A stretch of 64,000 nucleotides of DNA, taken from Blepharisma japonicum. Taxonomy: Eukaryota > Ciliophora > Heterotrichea > Heterotrichida > Blepharismidae. Both the position numbers and the translations under genes were made by a program. This document shows positions 52,566-63,481 of this stretch, piece by piece; the stretch's first letter is position 1; every line of letters starts with the position of its first letter. The stretch covers positions 372,001 to 436,000 of the forward strand of contig CATKHK010000029.1 in assembly GCA_949751835.1 (NCBI GenBank), written 5' to 3'. The notes beneath the pieces are model-generated. The model searched no databases. It saw only the letters and a list, made by a program, of their open reading frames with translations, and was not told the DNA's origin.

Positions 52566-52825
52566 TGGTTAATTATTACCATATTTCTAGCCGAACACTT
52601 TTAAGTAAATGAAGTTTTTGAGGTAAGAAAAGATTTCAGATTTATATACTATTTATGGTCTTTTCTGGTACGAAAAGGCTTTTTATGGTGATTAGAAATA
52701 TTTTTATTATCTTTATATTAAAATTTATAATTTATAAACTGATTAATGGCATTTCTATGAGTTTAATGAACGCTGGAATTTAAATCTTAATTATTGAAAG
52801 AAATCTTGAAGTAATGAATAGAATA

Positions 52826-55048
52826 TTATTTACTAACCTTATTTTTCCTTGAGGTTAATAACAAAGGACTCCCTCTTCTTAACCTGTCTAATTGCGATCC
52901 AGATCTTAATGGAGATTTTGGCATTTCAATTTTCCCAACAACACTTTTTCTTTCCATCCTATTTCTTCCAGCAAGTGGCGAAGTTGATGAGTAAATCCTT
53001 GGATTTGATGCATTTTTAAGCCTTTGGGCCATTGTATATGCAACTCTTGCTTTATTTGTCAAGTCATCAACAGCTTTCTTTTTAAGCTCTTCAGCTTCTT
53101 TTATTTCTTGGATTTCTTGGGAATCTTCGTATTTTTTCTTCTCTCTTTCTCTATTGACATATTTTTGTGAGCTCAATTTTTTGTAATATCCGATAGACAT
53201 AATATTCATCTGAGAATTAATTGCAATGTCTTGAATAGTTTTGCTTGGGTCTTCAGCTAAATATTCTAATATATTGCTTATTTTTTTGCTTAAATCTATG
53301 TCTTCTTCTAATAGAGTTTTTCTAAATTTTGGCAAGCTTTGAGCAAGTTTTATTTTGACTGACTTGATTGGGTCTTTTTCTAATGATAAAATTGGTTGAA
53401 GGAAGTATTTTTTGAAGAAAAAATTCGAGCATGATTTATATATACCAAGGGAGAGCTCGATAAAGATTAATCTGTCAGTAGATTTTGGTGAATTGCATAA
53501 TGTTTGGATACAAGTTTGGCAAAGTTCATTCTTCTTGTCTTTATAATATGTAAGTTTTATAATTTCTGCTGCAATTTCAGCTGCTTTATGTTTTACATTT
53601 CAAGCTCCAGTCTTCATAAAATTTATCATGATTGGGAAAATTTCGACTATAAATTCGCTTACTTTGAAAAACTTCAGCACTTTTATAAGTGAATTTAATA
53701 GCATCATTTGAAACCTAGAGTTTTTAACTTTTGCTAAAAATCCACACATTTCTTCGTATACTTTATGCTTTATTTCATCGCTATGCATAAAAGATAGGAC
53801 AACATCTAAGTTTACCAATAATTTTCATTTCACACTATCTAGAAGTAAGTAGAATAAGCTTTCTTCTAATTGCAATGATTTTTCTCCTAGTATTTTTGCA
53901 ATTTCATGAAGACTCATCGCCATAATACTCCTGGTATCATCATCAGGATCCATACAGAGTTTGCTGTGAATTCCATCTAGTTCAAAATTGAACTCCTGAG
54001 GGCCAAGAGTCATTAAAACTCCTGGGAAATTTATAGCAGCAAGTCTTTTAAACTCATCTTCGTCGCTACACATTGTTCTATAGAACCTAAAAGCATTTCT
54101 TTTGAAATCCTCTTCTTGCAGCTCTCCTTCAAGCTTTACTATCATCTGTCCAAATCTTTTTGCTAATTCTCTTTTTACAGCCCTGCTGCTTGGTTGAGTT
54201 AATTCTCTTTGCAATATTGGTAAAACATTATTTATAGTAAAATCAAATGGTAGCATATCCACAATTTCTATTAAAAGTCCCATGGCTTCACTTCTCACAG
54301 TTGGCTCTTCGTCATCAGCTAATTTAGCTATTTCTTCAAAAATTAAGTTTTCTGTTTTTTCTTCTCCAAGAGCTCTACAGATTTTATGCAAATTTTTAGC
54401 CATGGATTCTCTTATTTCGTGGCTTGGGTCTTGGGCTAATAAAAACACTCTTTTTAGCAAATCGTCTGTTATATAATTCTCGGATTTTTCAGCTAAAAAT
54501 CCTATCATACTTGTGATTGATTTTCTTAAGCCTTCTGGTTGTGAGTATTCAGAAAATTCAATGAAGGCTGGGATAAATAAACGAGTTACCAGATCTGAGG
54601 AGGCTTTTTTTATGATTTCTTCAAAAACAGGGACTCATGTTTCGTGGATTTTGGAAGACCATAGGCTGAGAACGGATATACAAATTTCAGAAATTATTGA
54701 GATATTCTGTACTGGGTAAGACTCATTTTCAATTGCCAGCCTTAAGCTTTTACCTGCTTCAGCTTGCATATCTTCTGCTCATGAGAGTATTTCACTCTAT
54801 ATAACGTGTACATTTATGATTTCAATTAATTTCTCGTTCATAGACTCAGTTAATATTTTGTGAAGATTGCTTAATATTGACAATTTTTGAGATGGAAAGC
54901 CTTTATTTAATATGGTTATCGCTCTTCGAACTTCTGTTAAATTTTCCTCAGTGCTCCATTTAGAAATTTCTTCTTCTGACCTAATGGAGGTAGGAGATTC
55001 TATGGTTTCGATGGGATCATTATCAAGTCATTCGAAATTGAAATCCAT
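52826..55048 (-). CDS. HEAT-repeat phosphatase regulatory protein (PP4R1/PP2A-A-like)
   Basis: 735 aa after removing a 15-nt intron (54797-54811); several TGA codons are Trp. HEAT repeats cover about 90-480. These include LAQDPSHEIRESMAKNLHKI, LADDEEPTVRSEAMGLLIEI and DPDDDTRSIMAMSLHEIAKI, the last very like PP4R1 repeats. The final ~180 residues are a charged helix and basic Ser-rich tail (SPLAGRNRMERKS). PP4R1 binds protein phosphatase 4 catalytic subunit as a scaffold. The exact partner cannot be fixed from sequence alone. Confidence 0.7.
54797..54811 (-). other. 15-nt intron
   Basis: GTACACGTTATATAG; excision removes an in-frame TAG and joins IIN to SEILSW. Confidence 0.8.
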
Positions 55049-55880
55049 ATTTGTTCTAAAATGAGCGAATTTCTTTGTTAAGGATGGAAAAGAAATAAGA
55101 TTGATAAAAGCATAGAAATGCTGATAATATTAGATTAAATTAAGTTACATAAACTTATTCGGCTCTAAAATACTACTAAAATGCTAAAAATTTGCCTGTA
55201 TAGCTAGCAGCCGATTCAAATATTTTTTGAGATATCTATCAGAGCAATATCTTAATTACCAAATATATTAATGTCTTTAATTTAATTTAAAAGATATCTC
55301 CTTACTTGGATTATTATTAATTCTTCTTATTATCAGACAAATCTCTTTGCTTGATAAAGCTAAACGAAAGATGCAGGGATTTTTTAATTCTTTGGCATCT
55401 ACTCTATTTGCTCTAAGAATTATATTTTTTACCTAATTTCAATTGAATATTTGATAATTAATATTCCTGTGCCTAAGTGAATAGTTTTCATATATCTCGC
55501 GATGTATAAATACTACTTTTGGAATGATATTTTAGTTTTATTCTGCATCATTTTATTTCAGCTAAGGTTCTTTTTCCTTTCAGCCTTTTAAGGTATCAAC
55601 AACTTTATTTTTCTAATTTTACATTTAATAACTCAAAATTTTATTTAGAGATACCATAAAGGCTAGCTAAAAAGCAAACAAGGGACAGATAAATTTAAAA
55701 GCTTAATAAATATATCACGTATAATAAGCGAAAATGCAAATAAAGCAAATATGTGATAAAAATTTATTATAATTATTGAAACTTTACAGCACAAATTCCT
55801 AAATGGAAGTGAAAAATTTTCAAAAGAATGACTACTTAAACTGATAAATAACTCTTATTTGAGGAAAGAAATTATTATGC
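55049..55880. other. AT-rich intergenic region
   Basis: About 830 bases with no open frame of interest and no recognised RNA. Confidence 0.5.
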
Positions 55881-56279
55881 TTACTTCTTTTTCTTGCCAA
55901 CGCCGACGGTAGCTTTTGCTTTTCCTCTGACCTTCTTTCTCTTATTTTTCAATTCTTTCTTTTGTTTTCTGGAGCCAGTTCTAGCTGGGAGTAATCCTAG
56001 TCTTCTCAATCTGTATTTTGGTTCAAATTTGGCTAGGAAATCCTTATTATCGTAGATCAATGCGAATCCTGTGGATCTTGAGCCTCCAAAAGCAGTTTGT
56101 AATCCATAAACAATAATCTGTTCAGGCTTTGCCTTGTAGGTTTTTGCAAGTCTTTCCTTTATTTTTTCAACAGATACTCCTCCGAGTTCAGGATGGATTA
56201 TATCAACAACCATTTGAAGTCTGTGAAGAAGTTTATTCGTCATGATCTTCCTGGTGCGAAGCGTATATCCTCCGTCCAT
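55881..56279 (-). CDS. RPS24: small ribosomal subunit protein eS24
   Basis: 132 aa. It has YTLRTRKIMTNKLLHRLQMV, DIIHPELGGVSVEKIKERLA and FALIYDNKDFLAKFEPKYRL, diagnostic of eS24, with a Lys-rich C-terminal tail (KQKKELKNKRKKVRGKAKAT). 40S subunit protein. Intronless; stop TAA. Confidence 0.98.
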   Translation of the reverse strand: MDGGYTLRTRKIMTNKLLHRLQMVVDIIHPELGGVSVEKIKERLAKTYKAKPEQIIVYGLQTAFGGSRSTGFALIYDNKDFLAKFEPKYRLRRLGLLPARTGSRKQKKELKNKRKKVRGKAKATVGVGKKKK

Positions 56280-57484
56280 TTTATTGTATTAACCCATTAA
56301 GTTGAATTGATAAAGACTTAGGGAAATTATGGATTTGCTGAAGAGGATTTGAAGAAGAATGATAGAGGGTAGTGATTGAGAGTAAAAAAGATAAGAAAAA
56401 TTGATAAATTTATGGAAGGAAAATAATTATGATTATTGAATAGAAATAAATGTGGAGCTTCCACAAAAAGTTTTAATTGAAAACCTTTGAGATATATTTG
56501 CTAATTAAATATTGAAAGAATATGCATTATTACATTTGCTTATGAGGATTTTTGCAATCTCTTTGCTGTATGTGGAGTACTTATATCATGCTGTAAATAA
56601 TAGCATCTAGGAGAAATTTATTATATTTGAATAGTATTGAAAGCAGTTACTCTTAATAAATTGCCCATTCTTTTGAATTAAATGTTCTTTGCAATATATT
56701 AAAAAAAAAATTTGTATATCTGAGTTCAATTTTTTGGCGAAAGGGTCTTTGGCCTTGATATTTTGACAGCAGAATATAGATTATAATGAAACTATAACCT
56801 GACTCTGCTCCCTCCTTTAAGAGCAACAAATTTCTTTATTTCCCAAAAAAGTGAGATTTTTTCAATGGTTGTACTTACTCTTAAAAGGGGATGGCTAGCA
56901 AAGATGTAGGACATATCATAAAAAATTCATCTTTTAAGCAGCAACACCTTTTCTACTCTTTTTGCTGATGATGCTTTAAATGTGCTCTCATCTGCCACAA
57001 TACTTTAACGACTTTTTTACGATAAAGACAAAAATATGCAAGCAGTATAAATCATTGAATAAACAAAATATTACGATGCTACTTGCTTTATCATTTTTTG
57101 AATGATTGATTAAATTTTAAGATTGGAGACTTATGATTTGACTTCTCAAAATTAATTTAAAGCAAAAGCGCTATATTAGTAGCAGTGTGTCAAAATATCT
57201 CTAATATAGGCTGAATTTCTCTTTAGGAAAGCCTATTGCCAGGTATAAATTTCAAATAATAATTTTAAGTATTAATATTTTTCTTGCATTTAATTCTAGA
57301 ATTTCTATAGCAAAATAGCAATTTCTAATAAATAGTTGATTGCTAATTTTCACAGATTATAAAAAATGCTTTCTGATATTAAACTAGCAAGCTATAAATA
57401 TTGCTTAAAAATAATCAATCTAATATTTTACTGAATGCAATAAATATAGATTTATCATCGTCAACACGTCTTATCATAATAAAT
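56280..57484. other. long non-coding intergenic region
   Basis: About 1.2 kb without a coding gene. It holds the candidate small RNA described at 56700-56850; the rest is AT-rich and unremarkable. Confidence 0.5.
56700..56850 (-). ncRNA. weak candidate small RNA gene
   Basis: GC content rises here. On the minus strand a nested hairpin AGCAGA..TATAG..CTATA..TCTGCT (complement of 56769-56810) can form. The minus strand then runs into a block of ten T residues (complement of 56700-56709), which could terminate RNA polymerase III. No known RNA family matches. On the plus strand an Sm-site-like AATTTTTTGG lies at 56728-56737, but no snRNA loop accompanies it. Confidence 0.2.
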
Positions 57485-58195
57485 ATGTCTTCTAGCTTTT
57501 TCTCATACGAATCATACGACGCTCCCAATCTGTTTGAATTCAAAGACCTCTCAGCATCTACAAAGAGAGTCCTCAGCAAGGTGTACTCAAATCTCGCTCT
57601 TCTTGCAGGAAGCTGCGCTCTTGGTGCTCTTGGAAACATTTTCATGCGTATTGGTGGTCAATTCACAGGGCTTGCTTCAATTATTTGTCTCCTCTGTTTT
57701 ATAAGTGCAGACCAAAAGAGCACATGGAGATTCCCTCTTCTTCTGTTATTTGGTTTTCTGGACGGTGTCAGTATTGGGCCACTTATTAACCTTGCTCTCC
57801 ACATCGACCCTTCAATCCTGATCACAGCTCTTTTTGCGACTTTTGGGATCTTTGTAAGCTTCAGCTTAGCAGCTCTTAAATCAGACAAAAGAAGGTTTTT
57901 ATACTTAGGCGGCATTCTGGGGACTTCAACCTTTTTCTTGATGATTTGCTCTCTTTTAGGGATGATTGGACTGGCATCAAATTTCATGTTCAATGTTCAA
58001 TTATATCTTGGCTTATTGGTGTTCTGTGGGTATGTGATTTATGATACTCAGCTGATTATTCATCAAATCGAGATGGGAAATAAAGACGATTTAGCTCACG
58101 CAATGCATTTGTTTGTGGACTTGGTGGCGATTTTTGTGAGGATTTTAATCATTTTGATGAAGAATGCGGATAAAGAGAAGAAAGAAAGAAAGTAA
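57485..58195 (+). CDS. TMBIM6: Bax inhibitor-1 (TMBIM6) family membrane protein
   Basis: 236 aa from ATG 57485, the family's usual length. It has seven hydrophobic segments, including VYSNLALLAGSCALGALGN and FPLLLLFGFLDGVSIGPLIN. The BI-1 signature is GYVIYDTQLIIHQIEMGNKD, and the tail is basic (NADKEKKERK). BI-1 proteins sit in the ER membrane, leak Ca2+ and suppress stress-induced cell death. Upstream codons of the same frame (from 57401) lack an ATG and are untranslated. Confidence 0.95.
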   Translation: MSSSFFSYESYDAPNLFEFKDLSASTKRVLSKVYSNLALLAGSCALGALGNIFMRIGGQFTGLASIICLLCFISADQKSTWRFPLLLLFGFLDGVSIGPLINLALHIDPSILITALFATFGIFVSFSLAALKSDKRRFLYLGGILGTSTFFLMICSLLGMIGLASNFMFNVQLYLGLLVFCGYVIYDTQLIIHQIEMGNKDDLAHAMHLFVDLVAIFVRILIILMKNADKEKKERK

Positions 58196-58315
58196 TAGGT
58201 AAATTCATATGTTAAAAATTGGATGAATTAAATATGATTGGCTAATTATTATGCTTTTCAATGGTTTATTATTGAATTCCATTTTATTAACGCTATGTAT
58301 TCGTTTATATAAAAA

Positions 58316-59144
58316 ATGATAAACATCTATATCTTTTCCATAGGAGCTGCTCTTATGGTTTCCTGTGGATTTGCAGGACCTTATTTATATAAGTCCTATA
58401 AAGATGATTTTGATGTAAATACATGAAGAACTTGGGTCAAACTATTTTTATTTATTATCACTTTTGCAAGCGGAATTACATCAGGGTTGTATTCATGGAT
58501 AAATCTTAAAAATTTATCAATTGCAACTGCAGCTCTGCTCATAATTGTGCTGTTTTGGGATTTTTATTATATAATCTTTGGATTATCACTATCTTCTCTT
58601 GAATTAAATACAGACCAGTCTGATCCTTCAATGATTTCAGAGAAACTTGTCTGCCTCTCACCATCCTCTCCTGAAACATATCAATCTTTTCTCTACATTT
58701 CGAGTCTTTTCTTTATATTGACTTCAGCTGTAAGTTATAGCTTAGACACTTGCTTTGGATTTTTTCATAAGAAGGCTTCTCAGGTTTAAATTAATTGATG
58801 TAGAAGTTAGAATTCCTGAAGTTGATTCAAAATCAGTAAATGAGTCAAAAATCCAGCCCCTTGATAAGACTGATACAGATAATTTTGTGGTCCTGCCAAT
58901 ATCAACTCAAAATAGAAAAAATGAAAATGAAGATCTTTTCAAAAAGGTTAACCAAGATAAAAATGAAAGTCTCTTTAATGGTGTTTTAAGAAAGGACCCT
59001 AAAAATGAGCGGAAAAGCGAAGAATTTTTCCTGAAAGAAAAAGGCAACGAAAATAGCGGAAAATCAAATAATACTGGAGAAAAACAAACTTTAAGCCCTG
59101 GGAGAGGCAGGGGAAGAGGGAGGGGAAGAGGTCGTGGAGCTTAA
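58316..59144 (+). CDS. four-TM membrane protein with RG-rich C-terminal tail
   Basis: 270 aa after removing a 16-nt intron (58730-58745); one TGA (Trp). Four membrane segments: YIFSIGAALMVSCGFAGPYL, FLFIITFASGITSGLYSW, IATAALLIIVLFWDFYYIIF and YISSLFFILTSATLALDFF. A charged cytosolic region follows, ending in a pure GRGRGRGRGRGRGA tail. RG tails usually bind RNA or are arginine-methylated. On a membrane protein this is unusual. No family is recognised. Confidence 0.6.
58730..58745 (+). other. 16-nt intron
   Basis: GTAAGTTATAGCTTAG; shifts frame so that the four-TM part joins the RG-tailed frame. Without it the protein stops at the TAA beginning at 58787. Confidence 0.75.
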
Positions 59145-59210
59145 ATGCCAAATTAATTTTTTACGTGTAATGATTTTCATGTTGTTTTATGGAACAATTT
59201 TTTATAATAA

Positions 59211-60053
59211 TTAAATCGATAGAATTAAATTTCTAAAGACTGATCGTATTTTTTGTTCCAAATCTTCAAAAGTACCAATATTATCAATAGAGATATTGCT
59301 TTTTCTTATTTTAAGCTCAATTGGCCATTGGCATTTGATTTTTTGTATAGCTTCTTCTCTAGATATTGTGTCTCTACTCATTACTCTCTTTATCTGTATT
59401 TCTTCATCAGAAACATACACTGTTATTATTGGGAAACAAAACCATGGCAAAATTTTTGTTTCAAAAAGAATAGGAGCATCTATCATTACATATGAGTATC
59501 CTTTTAACTTGTAATAGATAAGTTTTTTAAAGATCTCTATAAAAATAGCAGGCTGAATAATCCGATCTAGCTTATTTCTTTGAGCTTTATTAGCGAATAC
59601 AATTGCACCTAAAATTTTCCTATCAATGCATCCTTCAGAATCTAGAATTTTGGTCCCAAAAGCTTTGACAATATTTTTATAAGCCCGTCTACCTGGAATT
59701 ACAACTTCTCTAGAAACCAAATCACAATCAATTATAGCAATTTCTCTAGAAAATGACGATTTTATTACTGAAGTCGCTGCACTTTTTCCGCTTCCTACCC
59801 CTCCAGTCAACCCTATCATTTGTAGAGTTCTTCCTATAATATTTCACCCAATTGCTAAACAAACATACACTATTGAGGAATATTTTGTTGATATAAGCCT
59901 GCATTTGTAAAGATAAAACAGAGATAAAGGCCAAAATGAGTAGTAAATTGCTTTGTAAAGCCACCCAAATTTCGATTTAAGTTTGTTATGATTTAAACCA
60001 ATAATGAAAGCAAGTGCAGAAACAGTGCTGCATATTAATGTCGTAGTTATCAT
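59211..60053 (-). CDS. COAE: dephospho-CoA kinase with N-terminal membrane domain
   Basis: 280 aa, with TGA (Trp) at 59844-59846. The C-terminal ~200 residues are CoaE/DPCK: P-loop GLTGGVGSGKS, VIPGRRAYKNIVKAFG, IDRKILGAIVFANKAQRNKL and DAPILFET. It phosphorylates dephospho-CoA, the last step of CoA synthesis. The first ~78 residues add three hydrophobic segments (MITTTLICSTVSALAFIIGL, AIYYSFWPLSLFYLY, SSIVYVCLAIGWNIIG). Human DCAKD has a membrane segment too, but at the C terminus. The internal ATG at 59817-59819 could make a soluble form. Confidence 0.85.
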
Positions 60054-60164
60054 ATTTTGTTACAAATAATGAGCCATACTTATAAATATCATATCATAAA
60101 TAAATTATAAAGAAAAGTTTTGACTTTTAATGCATTATAATTTATTCGTTAATTAAATTGCCTA

Positions 60165-62564
60165 ATGGAGCAGCCCAAAAAAGCAAATCGAAGAATTCTA
60201 TCTCATAAAGCTTCTGAAGTCTCCAAACCTTCATCTAGATCTCATGCTAATTCTGAATTTATCCCTCGATATAAAGAAATAACTTCAGAAGAGATGGGAA
60301 TTTCATTTTCCAAAGAAAAACTTTTACTAAGCGGCATTGGGAGCCCAGATCATTACATCATAACACTGGAATCAGAGCAATCACTAAACCTTTCAATAAC
60401 CTCCCGCAATAAAATTCCAATAAGAATAATCCCTGACAAAATTTCTTTGTCCAAAAAAAGCAGAACTGCTGACATTATGGTTTTTTCAGACTTGAACTCA
60501 AATCTTGAAGTTGAAATTCTCCATATTCGAGATGAAACTAAAGAATCTGTAACTAAAAAAGCTTTTATTTTAGGCACACAAGGCATCGAATTGCGAACTA
60601 ATGGCTCTGATGAGCATTACCAGCTGTCTCACAAAAATTCTAGTGAGCGATTTCAACTGATGCTAGAAAGTGCATTGGAAGGAATAGAATTTGCCCCAAA
60701 AATTTCACAAACTTTAAGACCAACACCCGAGGTTGTGATGGATAATTTTGAAATTTTATGTTTAAAGGGTGACGGTGATGAATGTTATCCTGATTATCCA
60801 TTTTGGGTTGATATTGCTGCTGGAGATCTCCATGGATTAGCATGCACTGAAGACGGAAGGCTATATTCATGAGGAACTGGGCCATTTGGACAGCTTGGTG
60901 TCCCCCCAGAAACTTTTGTAAATCTTCAAAAAGAAATTATCTCAGTTAATGTCAAAAAATTCTGGCTAAATAGATTGCAAGATGTAAAAATGCTCGACAC
61001 TCAGCCGCCAAATTTAAAAGAATATTTAGAAAAAGACATAATCCCTTACATTCCAGTATCCCCAAAGCCTATTCATGTTAATTTTCCTAGTGTAGTTGAC
61101 GCTGTAGCATGTGGCTGCTACCATTCAATAATTTTATCAGAAGGCCACGTCTACACTTTCGGTTTAGGCGAAGGCGGTAGGCTTGGCCTAGGCCACGAAA
61201 ACAGTGTCCATACCCCTACTTTGGTATCCCTTTCCAAAAAATGTATAAAAATAACTGCAGGCTATAATACTAGTTTTTTCTTATTAGAAAATAGAGAAGT
61301 TTGAAGCTGTGGAGATCATAGCCAAGGTGCTAATGGCCATGACGGGAATATTTTAATCCCCACCATAATACCTTTCATAAAAAATGCCCATCAGATTTCC
61401 AGTGCTCATACTCATAGTGGAATTGTAACCCTCGATGGCACTGCTATTTTATTTGGCTGTAATTCTGATCATAAGCTAGGTGGGGAATCTCCTCATATAT
61501 ATGAAACTGTTGGTGGAGAAAAAATAAGAGGGGTTTACTGTGGAGGGAGACATACATGTATTTTAACTGAAAATTTGGATGTCTATGCATGGGGCTATAA
61601 TACGTCAGGACAGCTGGGATTATCTAGCACAATGTTTCACACAATGACTGATCCTGTAAAAGTAGAATATTTATCAGGAAGAGGAGTAGTCAAACTTGTA
61701 TTAGGCTGGGAACATTCAATCGCGATTACTGTTGATGGGCTTTTGTATTGCTGGGGAAGTAATATGAAAGGACAATTAGCCATTGGCACTATGGCAAAGG
61801 AATTCAAAAGAGTTGGGCTTCCAAGATTAATTGATCACTTATTGGGGTGCCCTGTTACCTCTATTGCAGCAGGGAGATATACAAGTGTTTTTCTTACAGC
61901 TGAGTCACACCCAGAAAGACAAACAAATATGTTTAATCATTGAAAAAAAGCTCTGCTTTGTGAAGAAAGACACATGCAAGAGCTGGCAAATTATAGGTTT
62001 TCATTGCTAATTAGAGATTTAAAAAGAGACCAACTTGTAAAAAAAGTCCAAAGCGAAAGAGATAAAGAGTTTTCTAAGTCAGCAATATCAGAAAGAGAGC
62101 AGGCTTCAGTTTTCAAGCCTAAGAAGCCGAGAACTAATGAGAAATATCCTCCTGAAAGCTATTATAGCTTTTGGGATGAAGAATGCCACAATGTGGAGTC
62201 TTTTGAGGACAGAAAGGTTTATAAATTTCCCAATCCAAAATACTATAAGCAAGAAAGAAAGCATGCTGTGACAGTATTTAATGGGCCGAAAAAGCAAAAA
62301 AATGAAAGACCTAAATCGAGTGATAATATTGATTTAAGGGATATTGTAGCTGTAGCAAGCAATGAAGGCGCACAGCTAGATCCAAGACTTATGGTTAGTA
62401 ATAGAGATAACTCAGAAATCCCTCCTGAAAGGCCAGTTTACTATGAAAGAACTGAATATAAGCCTTTATATTCATATGGTCCAAGCTTGTTATATCCAAA
62501 TCTCTTTTATCCATATGATTTAGTTCCAAATCCAATGATGCTGGCACCTTCTAATGCTAAATAA
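60165..62564 (+). CDS. RCC1-repeat protein
   Basis: 799 aa; three TGA codons read as Trp, two of them in RCC1 'WG/WSCG' positions. The first ~210 residues have no recognised domain. An RCC1-type beta-propeller follows (about 220-590): LYSWGTGPFGQLG, VYTFGLGEGGRLGLGHENS, VYAWGYNTSGQLGL and LYCWGSNMKGQLAI. After it come charged helices and a Pro/Tyr-rich tail (YSYGPSLLYPNLFYPYDLVP). RCC1 propellers serve as GTPase exchange factors or binding scaffolds. No specific orthologue is recognised. Confidence 0.8.
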
Positions 62565-62607
62565 TTTTAACTTATTTTCTCCTAAATGAGAATAAATTAT
62601 TAAAATC

Positions 62608-63414
62608 ATGAATCACTCCAAACTTAAGCCATCTCGATTAAACTATCAAGAACGATGACAAAGAGGAGGAGTAAAGTATTTTGATAACCATAAAAATCTA
62701 AACTCTCCAGAATTCGCTCTTGCAGTTGATATAACTGCAACCACTTCTTTAACCCCCGAAGAGTCTACCTTTAAACCGCTGGAAAGGCTAAGTCACGGAA
62801 TGATGAATGAAACAAAATCATCCATAAAAACAAGGAGAAACAAAGGTATTTTAGTTGTCAATGACGATTTACAGAAACTTAAAGATAAATTAAGGATGAA
62901 GGATATAGAGCTAGACTTATTAAAGCAAGAAGAAAAGAGATCCCAGTATACCCAGGAGCCTTTGATAAGAAATGATAGAAATTTTAATGAAATTGATAGA
63001 ACTTTTGATAATGGTGTTGGAGGAAATCATAAAAAGCTATTTGATGCAGACAGAAGCTTTGATTATTCATCGAATTCGAAAAAGAGCCCAGATATAAATA
63101 GAAGTTTTGAAAATATATCATATGACAGAAGAGCAAGAGACAATAGAAGCCTCTCACCAGTTCTATCAAATATGATTGGATATAATACTCCAACATATAA
63201 AAATCCAGTAGATTTGCTGTCATTAGCAAGGCATCCTGCATTCAAGCAGCCAATCTATACAAAAAACAAGCCAAAAGTCCATAGCTTAAACCCAATAACA
63301 GGCTATGTTGCTGAAAACATCTCAAGAGAGTCTCCAACAGTTAGAAGAGGAATGGCTGAGTACGGAAATAGTATTATAGGAAATGGTTCACCTATGAAAA
63401 ATCAATTTGTATAA
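62608..63414 (+). CDS. hypothetical polar protein with (D/N)RxF repeats
   Basis: 268 aa from ATG 62608, one TGA (Trp). The start lies 43 bases after the RCC1 stop. A short coiled coil (about 80-110) is followed by at least four copies of a repeat: DRNFNEI, DRTFDNG, DRSFDYS and NRSFENI, at roughly 15-residue spacing. The C terminus is basic, Ser/Pro/Asn-rich. No recognised domain; possibly a structural protein. Confidence 0.55.
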
Positions 63415-63481
63415 ATTTTGTATTCTTGAGAGAAATTTGATGCTCAGAATTATTTTTTATTTTAGCTTAAGCAATTATAAA

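Noticed and set aside
56718-56760. Similarity to the 3' part of U5 snRNA (TCTGAGT...AATTTTTTG)
   Set aside because: The invariant U5 loop (GCCTTTTAC) is not found upstream, so the match is too weak.
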